NCBI GenBank assembly: GCA_964540965.1
Contig: CAZIOT010000011.1
Location: 62,001-126,000 of the forward strand
Source: JADYZU01 sp964540965
GTDB lineage: Bacteria; Pseudomonadota; Alphaproteobacteria; Rhodobacterales; Rhodobacteraceae
Length of the DNA stretch: 64,000 bases
Reading direction: 5' to 3'
Shown here: positions 8,217-16,893 of the stretch, piece after piece
Layout of the letters: the number at the start of each line of letters is the position of its first letter
How positions within the stretch are numbered: the stretch's first letter is position 1
The notes under the pieces: model-generated
Databases searched by the model: none
The model's input: the letters and a program-made list of their open reading frames with translations, nothing else
Told to the model about the DNA's origin: nothing
Made by a program: the position numbers and the translations under genes

Positions 8217-8882
8217 ATGTCCCTGCGCAAGCGCCTTGAAACCTCGCCCCTGCTGATCGGGCTTGTCGCCCGGATCCTGGCGCTGTGGATCCGCTTTTGC
8301 GACGCGACGACGCGCTGGGACCGGCGCGGCTGGGACGACCTGCACGAGGCGCTGCGGCAGGGGCCGGTGGTGCTGCTGCTGTGGCACGAATGTTCGGCCT
8401 ACGGGATGAAGCATTGGCCGCGGCAGTGGCGGCCGCTGACCTCGCTGACCGATGCCTCGCCGGCCGGACGGGTGTCGGGCGCGGTGCAGGCGCGGCTGGG
8501 GCTGCGGCCGATCGTCATGGCCGGCAAGGGACCGAACCGCGCCGCCTCGCGCGAGGTGATGCGGCGGCTGGGCGAAGGTGTCTGCATCGGGCTGACCGGC
8601 GACGGGCCGACCGGGCCGCGGCGGCATCTTAAGGACGCCGGGCTGGACTGGGCGCGGGCCACCGGCGCGCCGGTGTTCCTGTTCGCCTTCGGCTGCCACC
8701 GGCAAAGGCGGCTGGGGACATGGGACCGGATGATCTGGCCGCGGCCCTTCACCCGCGGCGTGTCGATCTACCGTCGCTGGGACGGCACCCTGCCCCGCCG
8801 CGCCTCGGCCGAGGAAATCGCCGCCGCGCGGGCCTCGGTCGCGGCGGCGCTGACGGCGCTGACCGAGGAGGCGGCGCGGTAA
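8217..8882 (+). CDS. lysophospholipid acyltransferase family protein (DUF374)
   Basis: Protein of 221 residues of the DUF374/LPLAT type. An N-terminal hydrophobic stretch (about residues 10-27) suggests membrane association. LLLWHECS resembles the His-containing acyltransferase motif, SLTDASPAGRVSG and GLTGDGPTGPRR correspond to the following conserved blocks, with GAPVFLFAFG after them. It probably transfers an acyl chain to a lipid A or other lipid precursor at the inner membrane, but the acceptor is unknown. The TAA stop is supplied by the palindromic repeat that follows. Confidence 0.85.
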   Translation: MSLRKRLETSPLLIGLVARILALWIRFCDATTRWDRRGWDDLHEALRQGPVVLLLWHECSAYGMKHWPRQWRPLTSLTDASPAGRVSGAVQARLGLRPIVMAGKGPNRAASREVMRRLGEGVCIGLTGDGPTGPRRHLKDAGLDWARATGAPVFLFAFGCHRQRRLGTWDRMIWPRPFTRGVSIYRRWDGTLPRRASAEEIAAARASVAAALTALTEEAAR

Positions 8883-8904
8883 GGTGGGTCGAGACCCACC
8901 TTAC
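8879..8904. repeat. palindromic repeat, GTAAGGTGGGTC family, copy 1
   Basis: Two perfect 12-base arms (GTAAGGTGGGTC and GACCCACCTTAC) flank a GA spacer. It lies exactly between two convergent genes, and each arm provides a TAA stop: one for the DUF374 gene and one for the GFA gene on the other strand. Further copies occur at 56610-56635 and 57496-57521. A bidirectional terminator or a REP-like mobile palindrome are both possible. Confidence 0.9.
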
Positions 8905-9305
8905 AGGTGTCGCACCTCGTCGGGCGGGTTCCACCAGTTGTCGTGCAGGCCGTCGCACCATGTCACCGGTGCGGCGATCAGGTCCTCGACCGGAACATCG
9001 TCCAAAGTCGCGACCGCCACGGTGACAAAGAGCCCGCCCAGTTCGGGGATGTTGCCGCGCGCGAACAGACGCACGCCACAGGCCGGGCAGAACAGGTTCG
9101 CGGCCTCGTATTCCGCCGTGCCATCGGTGCCATAGGCCATGGGCACCCCCTTGGTCACGCGAAAGGTCGCGGGGGCGGCGCGGACGCCCCAGTTGCGGGT
9201 CTTGCGGCAGTAGGTGCAATTGCAGCGCGTGGTGCCGGCGGCAAGGTCGATGTCGGCCTCATAGGCGACGGCGCCGCAATGGCAGGATCCGTGATGCAGG
9301 GTCAT
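8901..9305 (-). CDS. GFA-family zinc-binding protein (Gfa/Mss4-like)
   Basis: Protein of 134 residues with the GFA domain. Zinc-binding cysteines are visible in GSCHCGAV (residues 7-14), CNCTYCRK (about 34-41) and FCPACGVRLF (about 84-93). Founding members were linked to glutathione-formaldehyde adduct formation, but most family members, including this one, have no proven reaction. The start MTLHHGSCHCG was chosen over an upstream in-frame Met because the domain begins there. The convergent partner is the DUF374 gene across the palindromic repeat. Confidence 0.88.
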   Translation of the reverse strand: MTLHHGSCHCGAVAYEADIDLAAGTTRCNCTYCRKTRNWGVRAAPATFRVTKGVPMAYGTDGTAEYEAANLFCPACGVRLFARGNIPELGGLFVTVAVATLDDVPVEDLIAAPVTWCDGLHDNWWNPPDEVRHL

Positions 9306-9396
9306 GGCTGGCCTTTCGGGTTCGGGACAGCCCATCTGTAACAGCCCCCTGCTGACAGGGTGCGTCAGCATGATTACCGGCATCAGGGAAAGGCAC

Positions 9397-9471
9397 TGGC
9401 TGGGGAGCTAGGATTCGAACCTAGAACCTGCGGTACCAAAAACCGTTGCGCTACCGTTGCGCCACTCCCCA
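9397..9471 (-). tRNA. tRNA-Gln (UUG)
   Basis: Minus-strand cloverleaf of 75 nt: acceptor TGGGGAG pairing with CTCCCCA, D-stem GCGC/GCGC, anticodon loop TTTTGGT giving UUG, T-arm CTAGG-TTCGAAT-CCTAG, and an encoded CCA. The first base is U, as is usual for tRNA-Gln. The 272 bases between it and kdsA hold no gene I can support. Confidence 0.95.
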
Positions 9472-9743
9472 GCAGTGGGGCGCTGAATAGCCGCCCCGCG
9501 CGGGGGGATCAAGCCCCGAAACGCATCAGGCGGCGCGTCCGGAAACGCCGTGCGGATCCCTGTCGGCCGGGTGCCGGCGCCGCAGGAAAACACGGGCATG
9601 ATCCGGGTGCCGCCGGCCTGCGCCGCCCCCGCCCGGCACGGGGATCCTGGCCGCGGATCGGGGCAGGCGGACGGGCGGGGACCGGCGCCCGATGCCGCGC
9701 CGATTCGGCGCCGCGCCGGGCGGGCCGGCCGCCTGCGGAAGGG

Positions 9744-10580
9744 TCAGACCTGGGGCAGCGGGTCGGCCTTGGCCAACCGGTCAAAGGCCATCAGGCTGCG
9801 CACCAGCGCCTCCATCCGGTCAAGCGGGATCATGTTCGGCCCGTCCGAGGGCGCGTTGTCGGGGTCTTCATGCGTCTCGATGAACACCGCCGCGATGCCC
9901 AGGCTGACCGCCGCCCGCGCCAGCACCGGCGCGAATTCGCGCTGTCCGCCGCTCGAGGTGCCCTGCCCGCCGGGCTGCTGCACGGCATGGGTCGCGTCCA
10001 TCACCACCGGCCAGCCGGTGCGCTTCATCACCGGCAGCGCGCGCATGTCGGTGACCAGTGTGTTGTAGCCGAAGGACACGCCGCGTTCGGTCAGCAGGAT
10101 GCGGCGGTTGCCGGTCGATTCGATCTTGGCGGCGACATTCGCCATGTCCCAGGGCGCAAGGAACTGGCCCTTCTTGACGTTGATCGCGGCGCCGGTTTCG
10201 CCGGCGGCCAGCAGAAGGTCGGTCTGGCGGCACAGGAAGGCGGGGATCTGCAGGATGTCCGCGACCTTGGCCACCGGCGCGCAATGGTCGGGGCCGTGGA
10301 TGTCGGTCAGCACCGGACAGCCGATCCGGGCCTTGACCTCGGCCAGCACGCGCAGGCCCTCGTCCATGCCAACGCCGCGCTGCCCGGAGATCGAGGTGCG
10401 GTTGGCCTTGTCGTAGCTGGCCTTGAAGACATAGCCGGCGCCGGCGGCAGCGCAGATTTCGGCCATCCGCTCGGCGATCATCAGGGCATGGTCGAGCGAT
10501 TCGATCTGGCAGGGGCCGGCGATCACGGTCAGGGGGCGGTCATTGCCGACCGTCAGGGGGCCGATGGTCACGTCAGTCAT
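9744..10580 (-). CDS. kdsA: 3-deoxy-8-phosphooctulonate (KDO-8-P) synthase
   Basis: Cytoplasmic enzyme of 278 residues that condenses phosphoenolpyruvate with arabinose-5-phosphate to make KDO-8-phosphate. Family landmarks: VIAGPCQIES near residue 20, FKASYDKANRTS near 52, PVLTDIHGP, INVKKGQFLAPWDM, and DATHAVQQPGGQGTSSGGQR near 205-224. The start MTDVTIGPL is preferred to a more distal in-frame start because homologous sequence begins there. It lies 128 bases downstream of kpsE-kpsT on the same strand, suggesting KDO for a capsule linker in addition to lipopolysaccharide. Confidence 0.97.
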   Translation of the reverse strand: MTDVTIGPLTVGNDRPLTVIAGPCQIESLDHALMIAERMAEICAAAGAGYVFKASYDKANRTSISGQRGVGMDEGLRVLAEVKARIGCPVLTDIHGPDHCAPVAKVADILQIPAFLCRQTDLLLAAGETGAAINVKKGQFLAPWDMANVAAKIESTGNRRILLTERGVSFGYNTLVTDMRALPVMKRTGWPVVMDATHAVQQPGGQGTSSGGQREFAPVLARAAVSLGIAAVFIETHEDPDNAPSDGPNMIPLDRMEALVRSLMAFDRLAKADPLPQV

Positions 10581-10707
10581 GAAAGCCTCGCACACGGGTT
10601 GCCGTGCAGCGGCATAAGCCCTGGCGGCGGTCAGCGTCAAATCGCTTGCGGGCGATCGGGCATGCCCTGCAAGGCCGTGGTCAGGCTTTTCGCAAGCCTG
10701 ACTGCCC

Positions 10708-12375
10708 CTAGCTTGTCACCTGTTCGCGCAGGATCGACACGGTCAGCGACAGCATCAGGTAGATGCCGGCAAAGATCAGCAGGGCGACAAGGGTGTTTTC
10801 GAAGGCGCGCGGATAGGTCGGACGGTCGGGGGCCACCGGGGCCACGCCGGTTTCCAGATAGCGCACCTGACGATTCGCCTCGATCTGCGCCGCCTCCATC
10901 TGGGTCTGCGCCTGTTGCACCATGAGCGTCTGGAAGGTGTAATTCTCTTCCGCCAGCCGCAGTTCGGTGTTCTTCGAGGCGAGCGAGCCGCCATCGGCGG
11001 TGTCCTGCGTCATCTGGCTGCGCAATTCGGCGATCAGCGTCTCGATACTGCCGATCTGGCTGCGCAGGCTGTCGACCTGCGCCTGGTTCGGCCGTTCCAC
11101 CGACAGGCGTTGCTCCAGTTGCAGCTGCAATTGCTGGCGTTCGGTTTCCAGCGCCGAGATCTGCTGGGTGCGGGCAGCGGTTTCGCCCACCGGGTCGATC
11201 TGCTGCACCTCTTGCTGGATGCGCAGCCATTCGGCCAGGGCATCGGCGCGGCGCTCTTCGGCGGCGGCATAGCTGTCGCGGGCACCCTGCATCTGGTCCT
11301 CGCGCAGGCGCAGCGACAGGGCGTCGACCTGTTCCTCGGCATAGGCGATCAGCGCCTCGGAAAACGCCTGCCCAGTGGCGGGATCGGGGGCGATCACCTC
11401 CATCTTGATGATGCCTTCGGTCGGGTCGTACTTGATCAGGACGTGATCGCGATAGGTGTCATAGCCGTCCTCGCGCGTGGCATCGGCCGCAAGGCGCTGG
11501 ATCGGGTCGATGGTCTCGGCGCTGAACTGCGCCATGAAGTCATGTTCGGCATCAAGCCGCTGGAACGCCTCGCGCGAGGTCAGGAAGGCCTGGACCTGCT
11601 GGCTGTCCTGGTTCGTGGCCAGTTGCGTGCCCTGGAACAGGCCGCCGATGCCGCTGGCAATGCCCGAGGATTCGGCCTGCTTGACGACGAATTCCGAATT
11701 GGTGGCGTACATCGGCGTCGCCACGGCATAGAAGTAATAGCCCGTCAGCAGCGTCGGGATGAACACGAGCAGCGTCAGGCGCGAAAACAGAAGCGCAAGC
11801 TTTCGCCGCCGGCGGCGGGCGATGTCGCGCTGGATCTTCATGATTTCTTCGGCGCGCCGTCCCGCCGCCGCCTCGCGCCCCGGATCGCGGCGTTCGGTCG
11901 AAGGCAGGCCGCGGCCGCGTTCAGGCACCGTCTGCGGCAACTGGATGCGACCGACCGGCACGCCGCCTTCGGTGACCTGCGGCAGCGGCATCGCATCGGA
12001 ACCGCCGCCGGTCGGCTGCACCAGTTCAAAGATATGCGCGGTTTCGAACGGGTCGATGCCGCGGGCGCGCAACTGGCGCACGGCGTCGAAATCCGAGGTG
12101 ACGGCAAGGCCCTGCTTCTGCGCCACCCGCCGGGCCATGCGCAATTGCCGCCCGGTCAGCCCTTCGCGGCGGATCGCGTCAAGATCGGCCTCGGCCGCGA
12201 CAAGGCCGGGGCTGGCGGCCTCGGCCAAAGGCTCTGGCGTCGGCGTCGGGGTTGTTACCACGGCGGCCTTTGGCAGCTGCGGCAACGGGGCGGCCGGATC
12301 GGCGCCGCCCTGCACCGCGGTCAGCGGCATCGAGCGGCGGATGCGGAACTTGAGCGCCTTAGGCCTGGTAGTCAT
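10708..12375 (-). CDS. kpsE: capsule polysaccharide export inner-membrane protein, KpsE/BexC/CtrB family
   Basis: Protein of 555 residues, longer than typical KpsE because of a Pro/Ala/Gln-rich cytoplasmic N-terminal region of about 190 residues ending in a basic RRRRRK stretch. A transmembrane helix follows (ALLFSRLTLLVFIPTLLTG), then the periplasmic Wzz-like domain with long Gln/Glu-rich coiled coil (LETERQQLQLQLEQRLS), a PxxP-type segment VAPDRPTYPRAFENT, and a second transmembrane helix at the C-terminus. It links the ABC exporter to the outer-membrane channel. Its ATG lies 17 bases inside the end of kpsT. Confidence 0.88.
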   Translation of the reverse strand: MTTRPKALKFRIRRSMPLTAVQGGADPAAPLPQLPKAAVVTTPTPTPEPLAEAASPGLVAAEADLDAIRREGLTGRQLRMARRVAQKQGLAVTSDFDAVRQLRARGIDPFETAHIFELVQPTGGGSDAMPLPQVTEGGVPVGRIQLPQTVPERGRGLPSTERRDPGREAAAGRRAEEIMKIQRDIARRRRRKLALLFSRLTLLVFIPTLLTGYYFYAVATPMYATNSEFVVKQAESSGIASGIGGLFQGTQLATNQDSQQVQAFLTSREAFQRLDAEHDFMAQFSAETIDPIQRLAADATREDGYDTYRDHVLIKYDPTEGIIKMEVIAPDPATGQAFSEALIAYAEEQVDALSLRLREDQMQGARDSYAAAEERRADALAEWLRIQQEVQQIDPVGETAARTQQISALETERQQLQLQLEQRLSVERPNQAQVDSLRSQIGSIETLIAELRSQMTQDTADGGSLASKNTELRLAEENYTFQTLMVQQAQTQMEAAQIEANRQVRYLETGVAPVAPDRPTYPRAFENTLVALLIFAGIYLMLSLTVSILREQVTS

Positions 12376-13024
12376 AAAGCTCTCTCGCCTCTTCCAGCGT
12401 GTCGAACAGGGTCAGCCGCCCGTCGCGCAGCACGGCGGCGGATTTCGCGAAACGTTCAAGGATCGCGGGCTGGTGGGATACGATGACGACGGTGGTCTTT
12501 TCCAGCCGCTCGCGCAGGATTTCCCCGGCCTTGCGGTTGAATTCGGCGTCCGTGGTCTGCGGCATCCCCTCGTCGATCAGATACATGTCAAAGTCGAGCG
12601 CCAGCATCAGCGAAAAGGTGAAGCGCGCGCGCATGCCCTGGCTGTAGGTGCCCAGCGGCATGTCGAAATAGTCGCCGATGCCGGTCAGCCAGCGGCAGAA
12701 CGCCTCGACATAGTCGGGGTCGAGGCCATAGAGCCGGGCGATGTAGCGCGAATTCTCGCGCGCCGTATGGCGCTGCACCACCCCGCCCATGAAGCCGAGC
12801 GGAAAGGAAATCCGCGCCGAGCGGATGATTTCGCCGTCATCGGGTTTTTCCAGCCCGGCCATCATGTTGATGAGCGTGGTCTTGCCGGTGCCGTTCGGTG
12901 CGAGGATGCCCAGCGAACGGCCGCGTTCGACATGGAACGACGCCTGGTCAAGGATGACCTTGCGCCCCTTTCCGGTCCAGAACGACTTGCTCACGTTCCT
13001 GAATTCGAGCATCGCGCCCGCCAT
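12359..13024 (-). CDS. kpsT: capsule polysaccharide ABC transporter ATPase, KpsT/Wzt type
   Basis: ABC ATPase of 221 residues with Walker A PNGTGKTT near residue 45, ABC signature YSQGMRAR near 128, Walker B MYLIDEGMP near 148 (Glu followed by Gly as in polysaccharide exporters), and SHQPA. It powers export of a KDO-linked or similar polysaccharide across the inner membrane. Two starts are possible, at 13024 (MAGAM) or 13012 (MLEFRNV); the AAGAAGG sequence is too close to the first and rather far from the second. No permease (kpsM) gene is adjacent. Confidence 0.88.
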   Translation of the reverse strand: MAGAMLEFRNVSKSFWTGKGRKVILDQASFHVERGRSLGILAPNGTGKTTLINMMAGLEKPDDGEIIRSARISFPLGFMGGVVQRHTARENSRYIARLYGLDPDYVEAFCRWLTGIGDYFDMPLGTYSQGMRARFTFSLMLALDFDMYLIDEGMPQTTDAEFNRKAGEILRERLEKTTVVIVSHQPAILERFAKSAAVLRDGRLTLFDTLEEARELYDYQA

Positions 13025-13160
13025 ATCCTTCTTGCCGCACCCAGTCTGCCCGCTTTTCGTTAACGGCGGCTTTCGCCGTCATCGCAGGCGAATGTGGCCA
13101 AAGGGTGCCGTGAACCATCCTAATTCGCGGCAGCCCCGTCGCAAAGGGGGAGGGATCGGC

Positions 13161-14417
13161 CTATGCCTCCCGCTTTTCCACCCGCAGGACCTTGCCGGCG
13201 ATGATCGCCAGCACCGCGGCGCCAAAGGACAAAAGCGCGCCCATCTTGGCCGCGTCCTGCACCGGGCCGGCGTCGAAGGCGACCGAGGCCACGAAAAGCG
13301 CCACGGTGAAACCGATGGCCGCGACGCAGCCGACGACGAAAAGATCGGCGACGCGCATGCCGTCGGGCAGGCCAAAGCCGCGGGCGCCCAGCCAGCCGAA
13401 CAGCAGGATGCCCGCCGGCTTGCCGATGACCAGCCCGGCCAGCACCAGCCAGGTCGGTTCGGAAATGGCCGAAAATTCGACGCCGGCGTTGCACAGGCCG
13501 AACAGGAACAGCACGACCTGCACCGGGCCTTTCAGCAGGTGCTCCATATGGTTGAGCAGGTCTGCCGGAAGCTCGGGCCCGGCAAAGATGCCGAAGTCGC
13601 GGTCGGCATGGGGAATCGCCGGGATGATCGGCAGCAGGCCCAGCGCGGGATGGATCCCCGCCTCCTGAAAGGCGAACCAGGACAGGGCGCCGGCGATGGC
13701 ATAGGGCCAGAACGTCAGTTTCTGCCGCACCCAGGTGGAATTCGGCCGATCCTGCTTTCCGCGGTCAAGCCGGCGTGGCAGCCAGTTGGCCAGAAGATAG
13801 ACGCCCACAGCCGCGGCCAGCGACACCAGCAACCAGGCCGGCGCCAGATCGCCCGAGGGATAGAAGATGGCAAGGATGATCAGGCCGCCGGCATCGTCGG
13901 CGATGGCCAGAAGCAGCAGGAACCGCACCGCCGGATGGCCGGCGCCAAAGACGATGCGCCCGACCAGATAGGAAAAGGCGATATCCGTCGCGGTGGGAAT
14001 CGCCCAGCCATGGGCGACGGCGCTGAAGGTCGAGGAGCCAAGGATCGCCGCTATGCCAAGATAGACCGCGACCGGCCCCGCCATGCCGCCCAGCGTGGCG
14101 ATCAGCGGCGTCGCCGCGCGGCGGCCGCGCAGCGGCCCGTCCTTCAGCGCCACCGCCTCCCACACTTCCTTGCCGGCCATCGCAAAGAACAGGGCCATCA
14201 GCAGATCGTTCACCAGGTAGTGCAGCGTCAGCGAGCGGTAGGTCACCGAACCGTCATCGGCATAATGGGCGTGGCCGATCCAGGCGTGGTCGACCAGGAT
14301 GAACTCCACAAAGCCGTGATAGGCGGCGGGTTCCATGTTGGCCCAGATCAGCGCGATGACCGCGCCGCCGACAAGCAGCAGCGAATAGGTGGTGACGATG
14401 TCCCAGATGCGCGCCAT
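13161..14417 (-). CDS. nhaA: Na+/H+ antiporter NhaA
   Basis: Inner-membrane antiporter of 418 residues with about twelve hydrophobic helices. The family core ATPTATDIAFS-like segment (AIPTATDIAFSYLVG) and the ion-binding ALADDAGG-type pair (IADDAGGLIILAIFY) are present, as are the C-terminal KPAGILLFGW and GCVAAIGFTVALFV segments. It exchanges protons for sodium in pH and salt homeostasis. The start MARIWDIV has a good AGGAAGGA ribosome site nine bases ahead; the more distal Met is not supported. It is transcribed divergently from the UDG-family gene across 51 bases. Confidence 0.97.
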   Translation of the reverse strand: MARIWDIVTTYSLLLVGGAVIALIWANMEPAAYHGFVEFILVDHAWIGHAHYADDGSVTYRSLTLHYLVNDLLMALFFAMAGKEVWEAVALKDGPLRGRRAATPLIATLGGMAGPVAVYLGIAAILGSSTFSAVAHGWAIPTATDIAFSYLVGRIVFGAGHPAVRFLLLLAIADDAGGLIILAIFYPSGDLAPAWLLVSLAAAVGVYLLANWLPRRLDRGKQDRPNSTWVRQKLTFWPYAIAGALSWFAFQEAGIHPALGLLPIIPAIPHADRDFGIFAGPELPADLLNHMEHLLKGPVQVVLFLFGLCNAGVEFSAISEPTWLVLAGLVIGKPAGILLFGWLGARGFGLPDGMRVADLFVVGCVAAIGFTVALFVASVAFDAGPVQDAAKMGALLSFGAAVLAIIAGKVLRVEKREA

Positions 14418-14468
14418 GCTGTTCCTTCCTGCGGTTTTCAGCGCCAGTGCTAGCAAGACGGGGGCGCG

Positions 14469-15080
14469 ATGCCTACACCTTCAGACGCGTTTGTGACCGG
14501 ACTTGCCGAAGAAATCCGCGCCTGCCGGCTGTGCACGCAGCGATTCGCGGCGACCGCGACCGCCCATGCGCCGCGGCCGGTGGTATGGTTCGCACCGGGC
14601 GCGCGGCTGCTCATCGCCGGGCAGGCGCCCGGCGCGCGGGTCCATGAAAGCGGACGGCCCTTCACCGATCCCTCGGGCGACCGGCTGCGCGACTGGACCG
14701 GGCTGGCGCCCGAGGCGTTCTATGACCTGGACCGCGTGGCGGTGGTGCCGATGGCCTTCTGCTTTCCGGGCTATGATGCGAAGGGGTCGGATCTGCCGCC
14801 GCCGCCGCTCTGCGCCGCGACCTGGCGGGCGCGGGTGATGGCGGCCTTGCCGCAGGTGCGCCTGACCCTGCTGGTCGGCGGCGCGGCGATCCGCTGGCAC
14901 CTGGGCCAGCGCGACGTGACCGCCGCCGTGCGCGGCTGGCGCGACCACGCGCCCGCCGTCTTTCCCTTGCCGCATCCGTCGTGGCGGAATACCGGCTGGC
15001 TGAAACGCAACCCCTGGTTCGCGGCCGAACTGGTGCCCGAACTGCGCCGGCGGGTGGCCGAGGTGATGGAGGACCGATGA
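14469..15080 (+). CDS. uracil-DNA glycosylase superfamily protein
   Basis: Protein of 203 residues. GQAPGARVHESGRPFTDPSG (about residues 51-70) corresponds to the catalytic-loop region of UDG-superfamily enzymes and HPSWRNTGWLKRNPWF (about 170-185) to the DNA-intercalation loop. Only one CxxC pair (CRLC, residues 19-22) is visible, so the full four-Cys iron-sulfur site of family 4 enzymes is not obvious. It may act in base excision repair, but activity is unproven. Its stop overlaps the next start in an ATGA junction, coupling it to the SseB gene. Confidence 0.85.
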   Translation: MPTPSDAFVTGLAEEIRACRLCTQRFAATATAHAPRPVVWFAPGARLLIAGQAPGARVHESGRPFTDPSGDRLRDWTGLAPEAFYDLDRVAVVPMAFCFPGYDAKGSDLPPPPLCAATWRARVMAALPQVRLTLLVGGAAIRWHLGQRDVTAAVRGWRDHAPAVFPLPHPSWRNTGWLKRNPWFAAELVPELRRRVAEVMEDR

Positions 15081-15847
15081 CCGCGCTTGACGATGCCCAC
15101 GGGGCCATGGCGGCCGCACCCGAAGACGATGCCGCCCGGCTGGCCTTTTTCGGCGCCTTTGCCGGCACCGAACTGTTCCTGCTTCTGGACGAAGAGGCGA
15201 GCGGCGACGACATCCGCCCGGCGCTGTTCTCGGTCGAGGGGGCGCGTTACCTGCTCGCCTTCGACCGCGAGGAACGGCTGGCGGCGTTTTCGGGAACGGT
15301 GTCGCCCTATGCGGCGCTGCCGGGGCGCGGTCTGGTGCAGATGGTCGCGGGCGAGGGCATCGGCATCGCGCTGAATGCCGAGGCGCCCTCGGCCTTCCTG
15401 ATCCCGCCCGAGGCGGTGGACTGGCTGGCGACCACCCTCGACGCCGCCCCCGAGGCGGCCGAGGCGCGGCCGGTGGCCTTTCATCCGCCGCGCGGTGTGC
15501 CGGAGGGGCTGCTGACCGCGCTCGACGCCCGGCTTGCCGCATCGGCGGGCGTGGCGGCGGCGGCGTGGCTGGCCGGCGTCGATTATGACGGTGGCGGGCG
15601 CGGCCATATCCTGATCGTCACCGGCGCCTTGCCCGGTGCCGAAGCGGCGCTGGCCGCGGCGGTGAACGAGGCGCTGACCTTTTCCGGTGTCGAGGCCGGA
15701 TGGCTTGACGTGGCGTTCCTGCCGCCGGACGACCCCACGCTGGCCGCGGTCGCGGCGCAGGGCCTGCGGTTCGACATCCCGGCGCCCGAACCCTCGACCC
15801 CCACGGCGCCCGGCAGCGATCCGTCGCGGCCACCGCGGCTGCGCTAG
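15077..15847 (+). CDS. SseB family protein
   Basis: Protein of 256 residues, acidic and Ala-rich, matching the SseB N-terminal domain (GTELFLLLDEEASGDDIRPA near residue 32, then a GRGLVQMVAGEGIGIALN block). The function of chromosomal SseB proteins in this order is unknown; they are not evidence for a type III secretion system. The C-terminus is a Pro-rich tail. It is translationally coupled to the UDG gene upstream, and a strong terminator hairpin follows at 15989-16009. Confidence 0.8.
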   Translation: MTALDDAHGAMAAAPEDDAARLAFFGAFAGTELFLLLDEEASGDDIRPALFSVEGARYLLAFDREERLAAFSGTVSPYAALPGRGLVQMVAGEGIGIALNAEAPSAFLIPPEAVDWLATTLDAAPEAAEARPVAFHPPRGVPEGLLTALDARLAASAGVAAAAWLAGVDYDGGGRGHILIVTGALPGAEAALAAAVNEALTFSGVEAGWLDVAFLPPDDPTLAAVAAQGLRFDIPAPEPSTPTAPGSDPSRPPRLR

Positions 15848-15896
15848 CGGGCGGGCGCCTGTCGGGACCGTGCGGGCCGCAAGCCCCGGTTCCCCT

Positions 15897-15924
15897 CATT
15901 CTTCGTCCCCAAATATCCTCGGGG
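15897..15924 (+). repeat. dispersed ATTCTTCGTCC repeat, copy 1
   Basis: The sequence ATTCTTCGTCC, then ATATCCTCGGGG, recurs at 18836-18862 (minus strand) and 49106-49134. In the first and third copies it is followed about 60-85 bases later by a GGGGGC/GCCCCC hairpin with a T run. All copies sit downstream of a gene in the same orientation. I recall similar elements being common in Rhodobacterales genomes. Confidence 0.8.
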
Positions 15925-15988
15925 TTTGCCGCCGCGAACACCATGGGTTCGAGTGAGCGGCGGCATGATTGCGCGGCACGCGCAAGAG

Positions 15989-16009
15989 GGGGGCAGACGG
16001 CCCCCTTTT
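15989..16009 (+). terminator. intrinsic terminator after the SseB gene
   Basis: Six-base stem GGGGGC/GCCCCC with loop AGACG, followed by TTTT. It ends the UDG-SseB transcript and lies just before the convergent rlmH gene. Confidence 0.8.
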
Positions 16010-16039
16010 CCTTCTTCCGGTCCGTCAGGACCGGCCCCC

Positions 16040-16507
16040 TCAGACCCGGTGATACGGCGCCCCGGACAGGATCGACGCCGCGCGGTAAAGCTGTTCCGCC
16101 AGCATCACCCGCACCAGCATATGCGGCCAGACCATGGGCCCAAAGGACAACAGCCGGTCCGCCCGCGCCCGCAGCGCGGGATCTGTGCCGTCGGCGCCGC
16201 CGATGACAAAGGCCGCCGCGCGGCCGTCATCGCGCCAGCCGGCCAGCCATTGCGCGAAGGCGGGGGAATCGGGGCGCTCGCCGCGTTCGTCCAGCACGCA
16301 CAGCGCGGCACCCTCGGGCACGGCGCGCGCCAGAAGCGCCGCCTCGGCCGCCATGCCGCCGCCCTTGCGGTCCTCGACCTCGGCCACCACGGCCGGGCCA
16401 AGACCCAGGGCGCGCCCGGTGCGGTCAAAGCGCGTCAGGTAATCGCTGATCAGCGCAAGCTCCGGCCCGGCGCGCAGGCGCCCGACGGCACAGATCGTTA
16501 CCCGCAT
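16040..16507 (-). CDS. rlmH: 23S rRNA pseudouridine(1915) N3-methyltransferase RlmH
   Basis: SPOUT methyltransferase of 155 residues, the normal RlmH length, methylating pseudouridine 1915 of 23S rRNA on assembled 70S ribosomes. The S-adenosylmethionine-binding knot is visible as LCVLDERGERPDSPAFAQW (about residues 73-91) and FVIGGADGTDPALR (about 105-118), with the C-terminal LVRVMLAEQLYRAASILSG and YHRV tail. The start MRVTICAVGR overlaps the rsfS stop by one base, the conserved rsfS-rlmH arrangement. Confidence 0.97.
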   Translation of the reverse strand: MRVTICAVGRLRAGPELALISDYLTRFDRTGRALGLGPAVVAEVEDRKGGGMAAEAALLARAVPEGAALCVLDERGERPDSPAFAQWLAGWRDDGRAAAFVIGGADGTDPALRARADRLLSFGPMVWPHMLVRVMLAEQLYRAASILSGAPYHRV

Positions 16508-16893
16508 CAGCCGCCCGGCAGGGCCGCGCCCGCCGTTCCCGGCATCCACATCTTCTCGAGCTGGTAGAAGTCGCGGACCTCGGGGCGGAAGACATGGACG
16601 ATCACATCGCCCGCGTCGATCAGCACCCAGTCGCCGATGTCCTTGCCTTCCATCTTGGCAAGGATGCCGTGATCCTGCTTCAGCCGGTCGGCGAGCTTTT
16701 CCGAAATCGCCGCGACCTGACGGGTCGAGCGGCCCGAGGCGATGACCATCCAGTCGGCCATGTCCGAACGGCCGCGCAGGTCGATCTGCACGATATCCTC
16801 GGCCTTGTCATCGTCGAGAGAGGCGAGGACAGCGGCCAATGTGGCTTCGCTTGTCGTCGCGGGGCGGGCGGCGCCATGATCCGGTCGGGTCAT
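16507..16893 (-). CDS. rsfS: ribosome silencing factor RsfS
   Basis: Protein of 128 residues of the RsfS/Iojap family, which binds ribosomal protein uL14 and blocks subunit joining in poor conditions. Typical blocks are DIVQIDLRGRSDMADWMVIASG, STRQVAAISEKLADRLK, GDWVLIDAGDVIVHVF, and REFYxLEKxW-like RDFYQLEKMWM near the C-terminus. It precedes rlmH with a one-base overlap. The first ATG (MTRPDH) was kept, although the conserved domain begins about 15 residues later. Confidence 0.95.
   Translation of the reverse strand: MTRPDHGAARPATTSEATLAAVLASLDDDKAEDIVQIDLRGRSDMADWMVIASGRSTRQVAAISEKLADRLKQDHGILAKMEGKDIGDWVLIDAGDVIVHVFRPEVRDFYQLEKMWMPGTAGAALPGG

Noticed and set aside
13063..13079. Hairpin ACGGCG/CGCCGT upstream of kpsT
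   Set aside because: Neither strand has a T-run after it and the stem is short; not enough to call a terminator.
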